Source of the DNA: Burkholderiaceae bacterium | GTDB lineage: Bacteria; Pseudomonadota; Gammaproteobacteria; Burkholderiales; Burkholderiaceae_C | Direction: 5' to 3' | DNA length: 64,000 nt | Assembly: GCA_023954095.1 (NCBI GenBank) | Contig: JAMLIQ010000011.1 | Coordinates: forward strand, 1-64,000 | Shown: one piece after another, positions 10,827-20,488 of the stretch | Layout: each line of letters begins with the position of its first letter | Position numbering within the stretch: position 1 is the stretch's first letter | Notes under the pieces: generated by a model | Told to the model about the DNA's origin: nothing | Database searches by the model: none | Seen by the model: only the letters and a program-made list of their open reading frames with translations | Program-made: the position numbers and the translations under genes

Positions 10827-12920
10827 CTAGGCCAGCATCGACGTCGGCACGCTGCGGCGGGCCACCTGGTTGCGCCCGGCACGCTTGGCGTCGTAGCAGG
10901 CCATGTCGGCCGCATGCAGCACGGCAGCGACGTCCTGCAGGCCGTCGTCGAGCGCCACCATGCCGATGCTCACGCCCAGGGTAAAGCTGCGCCCCTGGTA
11001 GACGGGCTCCCAGCCCTGCACCGCGGCGCGCAGCTGCTCGGCCACGGCCAGGCCATGGGCACTGGAGCAGCCCGGCAGCACCACGGCAAACTCGTCCCCC
11101 CCCAGGCGCGCAGCCCAGCCCGACTGGCGCACCTGCGCCTCCAGCAGCCGCGCCACATGGCGCAGCACATCGTCACCGGCATCATGGCCTGCCACGTCAT
11201 TGATCACGGTGAAATGGTCCAGGTCCAGAAACAGCACCACACCCAGGGCCAGAGGGGCGTCACCGCCCTCCAGCGCGCCAGGCCGACTGTCGGTGGGAAC
11301 CGGGCCCGCCGTGAGCAACTGGCGCAAGCGCTGTTCAAAGCCCGGACGATTCTCCAACTGCGTCAGCGGATCATGCGTGGTCGCCCAGGCCCCCTGGCGG
11401 CGTTCTTCGTGCACGGCCGTCATTTCCTCCACCATCCAGACCCGGTCGCCGTCCGGCGCCTGCGGGTCGACCGCACGCCCCTTCACGCGCACCCAGACCG
11501 GGCTGCCATCCTTGCGGCGCAGGCATGCATCCCCGTCAAAACCGCCATGCACGGCGAAGGCTTCCTGGATACGGCGATCCAGCCCCGGGGAATCGAGTTC
11601 AGACGCATACACCCGTTCCAGCGCCTGGCCCTGCAACTCGGTCGGCAGGTAGCCCAGCATCTGGCAGGCTCGGCGATTCACAGACTCCAGCTGCCCCCCG
11701 CGGGTGATGGCGATACCCACGGAGCTGACTTCCAGGAGTGCCTGGTATTGCCGCTCCAGCACACGATGGCGTTGCTGTGCATGCAGCCGCTGGCCCTGCA
11801 CACCCTCAAAAACCTCCACCAGCGCACCCACCTCACCGCCCGCACGCGGCCAGGGCATGGCTCCCTGGAGATCCGTCGGATCGTCCAGCAAGTGCTCGGC
11901 ACGGTCACGCAGCCGGGCCAGCGGCTGGAACATCCAGACCGCCAGCAGCGCAAACAGCGTCACCGTCAAGGCCATGGCAGCCACCGCCAGCCACCAGGCC
12001 TTGCGCTGTGCCCCTTGCAGCGGCGCCAGCACCGCCTGGGAATCACTCACCCGGGCCACCATCCATTGCGGCAGCGGCATGCCCGCCATGCTGACAATGT
12101 GCCCCGGCACCACCTCGGTGCTGGCCGCGCCCATCACCGGGCTGGCGTGCTCCAGCCAGCGGGCAAAAACCGGCGCCAGGCCCGGTTCATCGCGCACCTG
12201 TCCCATGACCCGCGCAGGATCGGAGTGCGAAAGAATCGTTCCCTCGCGGGTGAACACCACCAGCCGGGTATCCGCACGCTGGGGGACGGCCATGGAAACC
12301 GGCAGCAAACCCTGGGACTGCAGCCGCAGCATGCCCGCCACCACGCCCAGCACCGCTCCATCGTCGCGGTGCAGCGGCATCGTGAACATGATGCGCGCAT
12401 CGCTGGAGCGGCTGGCCACCAGCTCGGCCACCATGGGCTTGCCATCGACCAGCGTGCGGCGCAGCGCATCGCGCGCCGACGATTCCAGAGTTGAGGTTTT
12501 CTCAAAGCGGCCATTCTGCAGATTCATGCGCAGCTCGCCGTCCTGCCGCGCCACCAGCATGGCGTCAAAAAACTGGACCGCAGGCAGACCCTGCTGCAGC
12601 AACCACTCCAGGCTGGCTGGAAGTTCCAGCATCTCGGGCGTAATGCCCGAGGCCACGGTGCGCAGCACTTTCTGGCTCTGCTCGATCTTGCTGGCCAGCA
12701 GCCGCGCAAACACTTCCACTTCGTCGGTCTGCTGATCCACCATGCGCTGCACGGCCTCCTGTCCCGAGGCTCGCGCCACCAGCCAGCCCGACACCGCGCC
12801 AGACAGCGCAATCGCCAGGGCGGCCAACACCACGAGCCGCAGCGCCAGCGCCCCCGGCAGCGCCCAGTGGGGCGCGGCAGTGTCGGCCACCGCCAGCGCC
12901 GCGTCCGCTGGCGGCGTCAT
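10827..12920 (-). CDS. Membrane diguanylate cyclase with extracytoplasmic sensor, HAMP, PAS and GGDEF
   Basis: Sensor that probably makes cyclic di-GMP; 697 aa. Order: a transmembrane helix near residues 20-45, a periplasmic Cache-like domain (about 46-300), a second helix (WWLAVAAMALTVTLFALLAVW), a HAMP-like linker, a PAS domain (about 400-510), and a C-terminal GGDEF domain with intact RLGGDEFAVVLPG. No RxxD inhibitory site is seen five residues before the motif. The start at 12920 (MTPPADAAL) was preferred to an upstream Met because it puts the basic residues and first helix at the normal distance. The ligand of the sensor domain is unknown. Monocistronic; convergent with xdhB. Confidence 0.9.
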   Translation of the reverse strand: MTPPADAALAVADTAAPHWALPGALALRLVVLAALAIALSGAVSGWLVARASGQEAVQRMVDQQTDEVEVFARLLASKIEQSQKVLRTVASGITPEMLELPASLEWLLQQGLPAVQFFDAMLVARQDGELRMNLQNGRFEKTSTLESSARDALRRTLVDGKPMVAELVASRSSDARIMFTMPLHRDDGAVLGVVAGMLRLQSQGLLPVSMAVPQRADTRLVVFTREGTILSHSDPARVMGQVRDEPGLAPVFARWLEHASPVMGAASTEVVPGHIVSMAGMPLPQWMVARVSDSQAVLAPLQGAQRKAWWLAVAAMALTVTLFALLAVWMFQPLARLRDRAEHLLDDPTDLQGAMPWPRAGGEVGALVEVFEGVQGQRLHAQQRHRVLERQYQALLEVSSVGIAITRGGQLESVNRRACQMLGYLPTELQGQALERVYASELDSPGLDRRIQEAFAVHGGFDGDACLRRKDGSPVWVRVKGRAVDPQAPDGDRVWMVEEMTAVHEERRQGAWATTHDPLTQLENRPGFEQRLRQLLTAGPVPTDSRPGALEGGDAPLALGVVLFLDLDHFTVINDVAGHDAGDDVLRHVARLLEAQVRQSGWAARLGGDEFAVVLPGCSSAHGLAVAEQLRAAVQGWEPVYQGRSFTLGVSIGMVALDDGLQDVAAVLHAADMACYDAKRAGRNQVARRSVPTSMLA

Positions 12921-13096
12921 GCAGGCCTCCCGCCGTGCGCGTGCGAGCGGGGCCCGATGAAGAGGGGGCGAATGGAAAGCATGGACATAAAGGGTGCATT
13001 GAATATACGCACCCCCCCAGCACACCGGCTTGGGTGGAACCCTCAGTGATCCACGGGGAAAAACCCTGAGCGCGACCTGCGCAGCAGGAGTGGCTG

Positions 13097-13771
13097 TCAG
13101 CTGCCGCTGGCCACCATTTCAAGCGCGCCGGGCTGCGGAAGCTTGAGCACGTTGCCTGTGCCCAGGATCAGGCCATGTTCGCGCAGGCTGCGCAGCACCC
13201 GCGAGAAGGTTTCCGGGGCAATGCCGAGCTGCGCCGCAATCAGGCGCTTGCGCTGGCTCAGTGTGACGCTCAGGGCGCCATTGCTGTCGTGCTGTGCATG
13301 GCGCAGCAGCCATTGGGCGCAGCGGGCCTCGGCGTCCTGTGCCAGCCGGCTCACGGCCAGCTCCGTCTGCTGCCGGTAGCCCACGGCCAGATCATGCAGC
13401 AGCAACTGCGCCGCCTTGGGCAGGGCTTCCACGCTGCGCAAAAAGTCTTCGATGGGCTGGCGGCGCAACTGGACCCGGGTTTCAGTCACCATGTCCACCG
13501 CGCAGGGCATGTCCAGCATGGCCGCAGCGCCATCCAGCCAGAACGGACCTTCAACGACGCCCAGCTGGTGGCGCATCTGCCCGTCTTCGAGGATGCCCAA
13601 CTGGACCCGCCCGCTCACCAGGTGCAATACCGAGCTGAGCTTTTCCTGGCGCGCACGAAGCACTTCGCCAGGCGCCACGACCTCGCATTCCACGGGCATT
13701 TCTGGTGAGTAGTTTGGCAACATAGGTGGGGCACTTTGCAACGCGAATTCGTCGCTCGTTTTGAGGCACAT
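13097..13771 (-). CDS. Crp/Fnr-family transcriptional regulator
   Basis: Regulator of about 224 aa: an N-terminal cyclic-nucleotide-binding-like beta barrel (LVSGRVQLGILEDG), a dimer helix, and a C-terminal helix-turn-helix (LIAAQLGIAPETFSRVLRSL) with the FNR-type E-x-x-SR recognition helix. The N-terminal four-cysteine cluster of oxygen-sensing FNR is absent, so a DNR/CRP-like effector is more likely than a 4Fe-4S cluster. The start is uncertain: 13771 gives a family-like N-terminus; 13723 (MLPNYS) is shorter and would leave an FNR-like box 38-51 bp upstream. Divergent from the EAL protein gene. Confidence 0.88.
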   Translation of the reverse strand: MCLKTSDEFALQSAPPMLPNYSPEMPVECEVVAPGEVLRARQEKLSSVLHLVSGRVQLGILEDGQMRHQLGVVEGPFWLDGAAAMLDMPCAVDMVTETRVQLRRQPIEDFLRSVEALPKAAQLLLHDLAVGYRQQTELAVSRLAQDAEARCAQWLLRHAQHDSNGALSVTLSQRKRLIAAQLGIAPETFSRVLRSLREHGLILGTGNVLKLPQPGALEMVASGS

Positions 13772-13774
13772 CAA
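13761..13774. promoter_or_regulatory. FNR-like box at the 5' end of the Crp/Fnr gene
   Basis: TTGAGGCACATCAA matches the FNR/DNR consensus TTGAT-N4-ATCAA at all but one defined position. It overlaps the first possible start codon of the Crp/Fnr gene and lies 38-51 bp before the second, suggesting autoregulation. Confidence 0.5.
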
Positions 13775-13937
13775 ATGTCCGCCGCACAAACCCGGGAGCA
13801 CCCTGCGATTTGCCTTGCATCAAGAAATACCGGCGCTCGCATTGCGCGGGTTAACCCGCGGTTTCCTGCCTCCCTGTGCAGGAAACCTTCCAACGACCGC
13901 TGAACGTATCTTTGCGTAACACCCTTGTCACAGGAAT

Positions 13938-13966
13938 CACCTAGGGTGAACACCTAGTACACCTAC
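13938..13966 (+). promoter_or_regulatory. Triple CACCTA direct repeat before the EAL-GGDEF gene
   Basis: CACCTAG at 13938 and 13951 and CACCTAC at 13960, on one strand, ending 13 bp before the start codon at 13980. They could be a regulator or anti-Shine-Dalgarno-like control site. No known consensus is recognised. The remaining 13802-13937 intergenic sequence shows no gene. Confidence 0.3.
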
Positions 13967-13979
13967 CGGCCGCAACGCC

Positions 13980-15860
13980 ATGCCTTTTCAAGCCCCCAAA
14001 CAACACAACCGCGTCGTGACGGCTCTCTCCTCCGCCGTGCGCAACGGCACAGGGCCCCTCGCTCGACTCATCCGCACAGGAAAACTGCATTGCGTTTTCC
14101 AGCCCCTCGGCGACCTCCGAACTGGCGCCGTCTTTGCCCATGAAGCATTGATACGAGGCCCTGAAAATACGCCCTTGCACTCCCCGGAAGCCCTGCTGGC
14201 GATGGCGCGCAGCGAGCACATCCTTCCAGACTTTGAGCTGGTCTGCGTTACCACGGCCCTGCGGAACTGGGCGGCCATGGGGACGCAAGGCCGCCTGTTC
14301 GTGAATATCAGTGCCGACGCCCTGGTGCGCGGCGTATCCCTGTGTGGCAGAAACAGGCTGGCGGCCACCTTGCGCAAATTTGGCGTGCAGCCGCGAATGC
14401 TGGTCCTCGAAATCACCGAGCATGATCGGGTGACCGAGATGGCCCCACTGCGCCAGGCGGTCAAGGAGGCGCATGCTGCGGGCATGCGCCTGGCACTGGA
14501 TGATTTCGGCGATGGACGCTCCAGCTTGCGCCTGTGGTCGGAAGCGCGTCCCGACTTCGTGAAAATCGACAAATACTTCGTTCACGATCTCATCGCACAT
14601 CCGGAAAACCTGCAAATGCTGCGGGCCATCAAGGGCATTGCCGACATGTTCGGCACCCAGCTCGTGGCCGAAGGCATTGAGACCCAGGACGATTTGCGCA
14701 CACTGCGCGAGCTCGATATCCCCTATGGCCAGGGCTGGCTGCTCGGGCGCCCCACCCTGACGGCGCAACGCGCACTCCAGGGCGCCGCCCTGGAAGTCGT
14801 GCAGGACCGCCGCGTCGCCATACTGCCCCATCCGGCCCAATCCTCTCGCCCCGGAATCCTGCGTGGTCTTCAAGTGCTGCAGGCGCCGACGGCCACGCCG
14901 GAAACGCCGAACGACACCGTTGCACACCTGTTCATGCACCATACCGAGCTGCATGCCATCGCGCTGCTGGACGACGATCGCCCCCGGGCACTGATCAACC
15001 GCCAGCAATTCATGAACCACTACGCCACGCTGTACTTCCGTGAAGTGCATGGACGCAAACCCTGCCTGGCCTTTGCCAACCCTGCGCCCCGCGTGGTGGA
15101 GCTCGACTGCGATGTCGAACAGCTCATCGGTATCCTGACCTCGCAGGACCAGCGCTACCTAAGCGACGGCTTCATCGTCACCGACAACGGCCGCTACATC
15201 GGACTGGGCACCGGAGACAAACTGGTCCGCGCGGTCACCGAAGCACGCATCGAAGCTGCGCGCCACGCCAATCCGCTCACCTTCCTGCCCGGCAACATTC
15301 CCATCAGCATGCACATCGAGCGCCTGCTCGAGAGCGGCAACCGCTTTGTCGCCTGCTATGCCGACCTGAACCATTTCAAACCCTTCAACGACCTGTACGG
15401 CTACTGGCGCGGCGATGAGATGATCCGGCTGGCGGCACGTCTGATCGTCTCGCACTGCAATGCACAGTGCGACTTTGTCGGCCATGTCGGCGGCGACGAT
15501 TTTCTTGTGCTATTCCAGAGTGCAGACTGGTTGCAGCGCTGCCAGGGCATCGTGGACGAGTTTGCGCTGGAAGCCCGAGGCCTGTTCGATGAGACCGCCC
15601 GGATGGCCGGAGGCATTCACGCAGAAGATCGGCATGGCATTCAGCGGTTCTTCCCGTGCACCACGCTCTCCATGGGGGCCGCCTGCATACCACCGGGTGT
15701 GCTGCGCCATGCCGAGGAGGTGGCCAACCTGGCCGCCCAGGCCAAGCACGAAGCCAAACAGGCGGCCTGCGGCATCGTGGTCCTGGAGACATCCATCGAC
15801 CGACCTTCCCGGTTCCAGGCCGTCGCGCTGCACCTGCCCGCAGAGGCCCTGGCGGCCTGA
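13980..15860 (+). CDS. EAL-CBS-GGDEF(GGDDF) cyclic di-GMP protein
   Basis: Cytoplasmic signalling protein, 626 aa, with the order EAL, CBS pair, GGDEF. The N-terminal EAL domain (about 20-265) has its catalytic set: EALIRG, FVNIS, EITEHD, DDFGDGRSSL, VKIDKYF, VAEGIET and QGWLLGRP, so phosphodiesterase activity on cyclic di-GMP is expected. The middle (about 305-425) resembles a CBS-domain pair (HTELHAIALLDDDRPRALINR). The C-terminal GGDEF-like domain has HVGGDDF instead of GGDEF, so it may be a GTP-binding or inactive regulatory domain. No transmembrane helices. Divergent from the Crp/Fnr gene, with 208 bp between the annotated starts. Confidence 0.9.
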   Translation: MPFQAPKQHNRVVTALSSAVRNGTGPLARLIRTGKLHCVFQPLGDLRTGAVFAHEALIRGPENTPLHSPEALLAMARSEHILPDFELVCVTTALRNWAAMGTQGRLFVNISADALVRGVSLCGRNRLAATLRKFGVQPRMLVLEITEHDRVTEMAPLRQAVKEAHAAGMRLALDDFGDGRSSLRLWSEARPDFVKIDKYFVHDLIAHPENLQMLRAIKGIADMFGTQLVAEGIETQDDLRTLRELDIPYGQGWLLGRPTLTAQRALQGAALEVVQDRRVAILPHPAQSSRPGILRGLQVLQAPTATPETPNDTVAHLFMHHTELHAIALLDDDRPRALINRQQFMNHYATLYFREVHGRKPCLAFANPAPRVVELDCDVEQLIGILTSQDQRYLSDGFIVTDNGRYIGLGTGDKLVRAVTEARIEAARHANPLTFLPGNIPISMHIERLLESGNRFVACYADLNHFKPFNDLYGYWRGDEMIRLAARLIVSHCNAQCDFVGHVGGDDFLVLFQSADWLQRCQGIVDEFALEARGLFDETARMAGGIHAEDRHGIQRFFPCTTLSMGAACIPPGVLRHAEEVANLAAQAKHEAKQAACGIVVLETSIDRPSRFQAVALHLPAEALAA

Positions 15861-15891
15861 AAGGCCAAGGGCCTGGCCCTCCCTCCTCTGC

Positions 15892-17325
15892 TCAGCCGCC
15901 AGGCAGGCCGGACTGGTCCGCCGTCAGCGACCAGCCGCCGCCCAGCGCCTTGAACAGCAAGACCTGGTTCTGGCGCAGTGCCAGCCGCGTCTGCGCCAGA
16001 GCCTGCTGGCTGGCAAACAGTGCGCGCTGCGCGTCCAGCACCTCCAGCGAACTGGCAACACCGTTGCGGTAGCGCAGATCGGCCAGGCGGAAACGATCCG
16101 CCTCGGCGTCGGTCTGCTGCTGCTGTGCAGTCCATTGGTCACCGAGCGTGGCGCGCCCCGCCAGGGCATCCGCCACTTCACGGAAAGCGCTCTGAATGGC
16201 TTTTTCGTACTGCGCCACGGCAATGTCGCGCCCGGCCAGGGCCGAATCGAGCCCGGCCTGGTTGCGCCCGGCATCAAAGATCGGCAGCAGGGCCTGCGGT
16301 GCCAGGGTCCAGCCCCAGGACCCGTCCTTGAACAGGCCCGACAGCGCATTGCTGGCCGATCCTGCGCTGGCCGTGAGTGCAATGCGTGGAAAGAAGGCCG
16401 CCTTGGCGGCACCGATGTTGGCGTTGGCTGCCAGCAGCAACTGCTCGGCCTGGCGTATGTCGGCGCGGCGCGCCAACAAGTCGGACGGCAGCCCGGCCGG
16501 CACACTGCCGAAGGGGACGCTGCCCGCATCCCGGGTGTCGAGCAGATCCGCCGGCAAAGGCTGCCCCACCAGCAAGGTGAGGGCATTTACATCGAGTGAA
16601 CGCAGCCGCTGCTGCTGCGCCCGTGCCACGCGTGCCGCGGCCACCAGCGATTCGGCCTGGCGCAGGTCCAGCGCGGACGCCACGCCCTGGTCAAAGCGCA
16701 GGCGGATCAGGCGCAGGGAATCTTCGCGGGTTCCCAGCGTGCGCTCGGTCAGTTCCAGCAAGGCATCGTTGGCCTGCAGGCTCAACCAGGCATTGGCCAC
16801 GGACGCAATCAGGCTGGTCTGCACAGCGCGGCGGGCCTCTTCCGTGGCCAGGTATTGCGCCAGTGCAGCATCCTTGAGGCTGGCAATGCGGCCAAAAAAA
16901 TCAATCTCCCAGGAGGCCAGCGCCAGCCCTGCGGTGTAGGTGCTGCTGATGCCGCCGCCCGATGCAGGCTGGCGGTTACCCGTGGCAGCCAGGTTGAGGG
17001 TGGGCGTCTGGTCGGCGCTGCGAATCTGGTACTGCGCACGCGCCTGCTCGATGGACAAGGCCGCCACGCGCAGGTCGCGGTTGTCAGCCAGGGCCTTGTC
17101 GATCAGGGCACGCAGGCGGGCATCGGTCACGAAGTCCTGCCAGGGCAATTCAGCGGCGGTGGTGGCAGACGTCTCCTGGGCCGGGGCGCCAAAGGTCGGC
17201 CACTGCATTGCCACAGGCGCGGCGGGACGCTCATACACCGGCGCCATGGAAGTGCATCCCGCCAGCACCAGGGCTGCCAGTACACCGCCGCGCCGGACAA
17301 AGGGGATGGCCTGTATCTTATGCAT
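15892..17325 (-). CDS. RND efflux outer-membrane channel lipoprotein (OprM/NodT family)
   Basis: Outer-membrane exit duct of a tripartite drug efflux pump; 477 aa. The lipobox LAGC near residue 21 (AALVLAGCTSM) predicts a lipid anchor. Two OEP repeats are seen, with typical segments ASWEIDFFGRIASLKDAAL and FFPRIALTASAG. The start at 17325 overlaps the RND pump stop by 8 bp, so it belongs to the operon adaptor-pump-channel. An earlier Met in the same frame lies inside the pump gene and was rejected. Confidence 0.94.
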   Translation of the reverse strand: MHKIQAIPFVRRGGVLAALVLAGCTSMAPVYERPAAPVAMQWPTFGAPAQETSATTAAELPWQDFVTDARLRALIDKALADNRDLRVAALSIEQARAQYQIRSADQTPTLNLAATGNRQPASGGGISSTYTAGLALASWEIDFFGRIASLKDAALAQYLATEEARRAVQTSLIASVANAWLSLQANDALLELTERTLGTREDSLRLIRLRFDQGVASALDLRQAESLVAAARVARAQQQRLRSLDVNALTLLVGQPLPADLLDTRDAGSVPFGSVPAGLPSDLLARRADIRQAEQLLLAANANIGAAKAAFFPRIALTASAGSASNALSGLFKDGSWGWTLAPQALLPIFDAGRNQAGLDSALAGRDIAVAQYEKAIQSAFREVADALAGRATLGDQWTAQQQQTDAEADRFRLADLRYRNGVASSLEVLDAQRALFASQQALAQTRLALRQNQVLLFKALGGGWSLTADQSGLPGG

Positions 17326-20300
17326 GGTGGTCTCCCGCGCCGGTCTGGTGTGCATGCTCCACATCGAATTGCCGCTGCCGCGCACTGCCCTTGAACAGGC
17401 CGCGCACCAACACGAAAAACACGGGCACAAAGAACACGGCCAACACGGTGCCGGTGATCATGCCGCCGATGACGCCCGTGCCAATGGCACGCTGGCTGGC
17501 CGATCCTGCCCCCGTGGACAGGGCCAGCGGCAGCACGCCGAGCATGAACGCCATCGACGTCATCACGATGGGCCGAAAGCGCAGATGCGCAGCGGCCAGT
17601 GCGGACTCGATCACGCTCTTGCCCTGGGCCTGCAGGTCCTTGGCAAATTCAATGATCAGGATGGCATTCTTGGCCGACAGGCCGATGATGGTCACCAGGC
17701 CCACCTGGAAGTACACGTCATTGGCATAGCCGCGCAGCAGCGTGGCCAGCAGCACGCCCAGCACCCCCAGCGGCACCACCAGAATGACGGCCAGCGGAAT
17801 CGACCAGCTCTCGTACAGCGCCGCCAGGCACAGGAACACCGCCAGGATGGCAAAGGCATAGACCAGCAGGGCCTGTGAACCGGCCAGCTTTTCCTCCCGC
17901 GACTGGCCCGTCCATTCGTAGCCAAACCCGGGCGGCAGTTGGGCGGCGATGCGTTCCATCTCGGCCATGGCCGCACCCGTGCTCTGCCCGGGCGCGGCGC
18001 CGCCGCTGATGCGCATCGATGGATACCCGTTGTAGCGCACGGTCTGCATGGCGCCGGTGATCCAGCGCGTGGTGGCAAAGGCCGACAGGGGCACGGCCTT
18101 GCCCTGGGCGTTGGGCACCGTCAGGCGCAGCAGATCCTCGGGCTGCATGCGCGCGGGCGCATCGGCCTGCACCATCACGCGCTGCAGGCGGCCTGCGTTC
18201 GGGAAATCATTCACGTAGCTCGATCCCAGGGAGGTGGAAATCGCGTTGTTGATGGCGTCGTAGCCCACACCCAGCGCGCTGGCCTTGTCACGGTCGATGT
18301 CCAGCTGCAGCTGCGGCGCGTCTTCCAGGCCGTCGGGGCGCACCTGGGCCAGCACCTTGCTTTGCATCGCCATGCCGAGCACCTGGTTGCGCGCCGCCAG
18401 CAGGGCATCATGGCCCAGGCCCGCCCGGTCCTGCAGGCGGAAGCTGAAACCCGTGGCCGTGCCCAGTTCCGGAATGGGCGGTGGGCTGAGCGGGAAAATG
18501 AAGGCATCGCGGATACCCGACAGCGCGCCAAAGGCACGCCCGGCCACCGCATCGGCCGAACTGCCGGGGCCCGCACGCTTGGCCCAGTCGGTCAAGGTGA
18601 CGAAGGCCAGCGCGGCATTCTGTCCCTGGCCCGAAAAGCTGAAACCCAGCACGCCGACCATGCTCTGCACCTCGGGCTGCTTGAGCATGAAATCCTCGAC
18701 CTGTTCCATCACCGCGCGGGTGCGCTCCTGCGTCGCGCCCGGCGGCAGCTGCACGTTCACCAGCATGGTGCCCTGGTCTTCGTTGGGCAGAAAGGACGTG
18801 GGCAGACGCAGATACACCAGCGCCGCGGCGCCGATGATGACGGCGTACAGGATCAAGGTGCGCGGCGCGCGGCGCAGCAGACGGGCCACCAGGCCCTCAT
18901 ACCCTTTGGCCGTGCTGGAAAAACTGCGGTTGAACCAGCCGAAGAAACCGGTCTTGGCATGGTGGTGCCCGGCCTCGACCGGCTTGAGCAGCGTGGCGCA
19001 CAGCGCCGGCGTGAGCGACAGCGCCAGAAAAGCCGAAAAGGCGATCGACGACACCATCACCGCCGCGAACTGGCGGTAGATGTTGCCCACCGAGCCCGCA
19101 AAGAAGGCCAGCGGCACGAACACCGAGATCAGCACCACCGTCACGCCGACGATGGCGCCCGAGATCTGGCCCATGGCCTTGCGCGTGGCGGCCAGGGGCG
19201 GCAAGCCTTCCTCGCTCATGATGCGCTCGACGTTCTCCACCACCACGATGGCGTCGTCCACCACGATGCCGATCACCAGCACCATGCCGAACATGGTCAG
19301 CACATTGATCGAGAAGCCCAGGGCCAGCAGCGTGGCAAACGTACCCAGCAGCGCCACCGGCACCACGATGGTGGGAATGATGGTGTAGCGCAGGTTCTGC
19401 AGGAACAACAGCATCACCAGAAACACCAGCGCCACCGCCTCCACCAGGGTTTCTGCCACCTGCCTGATCGAGATTTCGACGAAACGCGAGCTGTCATAGG
19501 GGATGGACCACTTCATGCCCTGCGGGAAGAAGCGCTCCAGCTCGGTCATCTTCTCGCGCACGGCCTTGGCAGCCGCCAGCGCGTTGCCCGTGGGCGAGAG
19601 CTGCACCCCCACCCCCACCGACGGCTTGCCATCGAGGCGCGCCGATGTGGCGTAGGCCTGGCCCCCCAGCTCGATGCGCGCCACATCTTTCAGGCGCACG
19701 GTGCTGCCATCCGGGTTGGCGCGCAGGATGATGCGTCCAAACTGCTCTTCATTGGACAACTGGCCATCCACGATCACAGTGGCCGAAATGCCCTGCCCCG
19801 CAATATTGGGCAGGCTGCCGATTTCGCCGGCCGAGACCTGCGCGTTCTGCGCCCGGATGGCGGCCGTCACGTCGGCCGCACTCAGATTCAGGCCGAGCAG
19901 CTTGGCCGGATCGATCCAGATGCGCATGGCGCGTTCGGTACCGAACAGCTGCGCCTGGCCAATGCCGGGCAGGCGCTGCATTTCCGGGACGATGTTGCGC
20001 GAGGCATAGTCGCCCAGCACCACGGGGTTCCAGGCCGGGTCGTCCGAGGACAGGATGGCAAACAGCAGGAAGTTGCTGCGCGACTTGTCCACGCGCACGC
20101 CCTGCTGCGTGACCACGGCGGGCAGGCGCGGCGTGGCGCGGGCCAGGCGGTTCTGGACGTCCACCTGGGCCAGGTCGGCGTTGGTGCCGGGCTGGAAGCT
20201 CAGCGTGATGTTGCCCGTGCCGTTCGCCTGGGCCACCGATTCCATGTAGATCAGGCCCGGCGAGCCATTCATCTCGCGCTCGATGACGGAGAGCACGGCA

Positions 20301-20476
20301 TCCTCCAGCGTCTGGGCCGAGGCGCCGGGGTAGGTGGCCGACACCACGATGGACGGCGGCGCCACGGGCGGGTATTGCGCGATGGGCAGCTGCGTGATGG
20401 CCACGCCGCCCAGCACCATGATGAACAGTGCGATCACCCACGCGAAGATGGGCCGGTCGATAAAGAATTTCGCCAT
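17318..20476 (-). CDS. RND multidrug efflux pump, inner-membrane subunit (AcrB/MexB, HAE1)
   Basis: Proton-driven multidrug exporter, 1052 aa, of normal family length. It begins MAKFFIDRPIFAWVIAL, as HAE1 pumps do. There are 12 expected transmembrane helices; helix 4 carries the proton-relay acidic pair (IGIVVDDAIVVVENVERIM). It expels amphiphilic drugs through the trimeric pump. It follows the adaptor gene by 12 bp and overlaps the channel gene. Likely repressed by the divergent TetR protein. Confidence 0.96.
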   Translation of the reverse strand: MAKFFIDRPIFAWVIALFIMVLGGVAITQLPIAQYPPVAPPSIVVSATYPGASAQTLEDAVLSVIEREMNGSPGLIYMESVAQANGTGNITLSFQPGTNADLAQVDVQNRLARATPRLPAVVTQQGVRVDKSRSNFLLFAILSSDDPAWNPVVLGDYASRNIVPEMQRLPGIGQAQLFGTERAMRIWIDPAKLLGLNLSAADVTAAIRAQNAQVSAGEIGSLPNIAGQGISATVIVDGQLSNEEQFGRIILRANPDGSTVRLKDVARIELGGQAYATSARLDGKPSVGVGVQLSPTGNALAAAKAVREKMTELERFFPQGMKWSIPYDSSRFVEISIRQVAETLVEAVALVFLVMLLFLQNLRYTIIPTIVVPVALLGTFATLLALGFSINVLTMFGMVLVIGIVVDDAIVVVENVERIMSEEGLPPLAATRKAMGQISGAIVGVTVVLISVFVPLAFFAGSVGNIYRQFAAVMVSSIAFSAFLALSLTPALCATLLKPVEAGHHHAKTGFFGWFNRSFSSTAKGYEGLVARLLRRAPRTLILYAVIIGAAALVYLRLPTSFLPNEDQGTMLVNVQLPPGATQERTRAVMEQVEDFMLKQPEVQSMVGVLGFSFSGQGQNAALAFVTLTDWAKRAGPGSSADAVAGRAFGALSGIRDAFIFPLSPPPIPELGTATGFSFRLQDRAGLGHDALLAARNQVLGMAMQSKVLAQVRPDGLEDAPQLQLDIDRDKASALGVGYDAINNAISTSLGSSYVNDFPNAGRLQRVMVQADAPARMQPEDLLRLTVPNAQGKAVPLSAFATTRWITGAMQTVRYNGYPSMRISGGAAPGQSTGAAMAEMERIAAQLPPGFGYEWTGQSREEKLAGSQALLVYAFAILAVFLCLAALYESWSIPLAVILVVPLGVLGVLLATLLRGYANDVYFQVGLVTIIGLSAKNAILIIEFAKDLQAQGKSVIESALAAAHLRFRPIVMTSMAFMLGVLPLALSTGAGSASQRAIGTGVIGGMITGTVLAVFFVPVFFVLVRGLFKGSARQRQFDVEHAHQTGAGDHHA

Positions 20477-20488
20477 GCTGGGCGCTCC

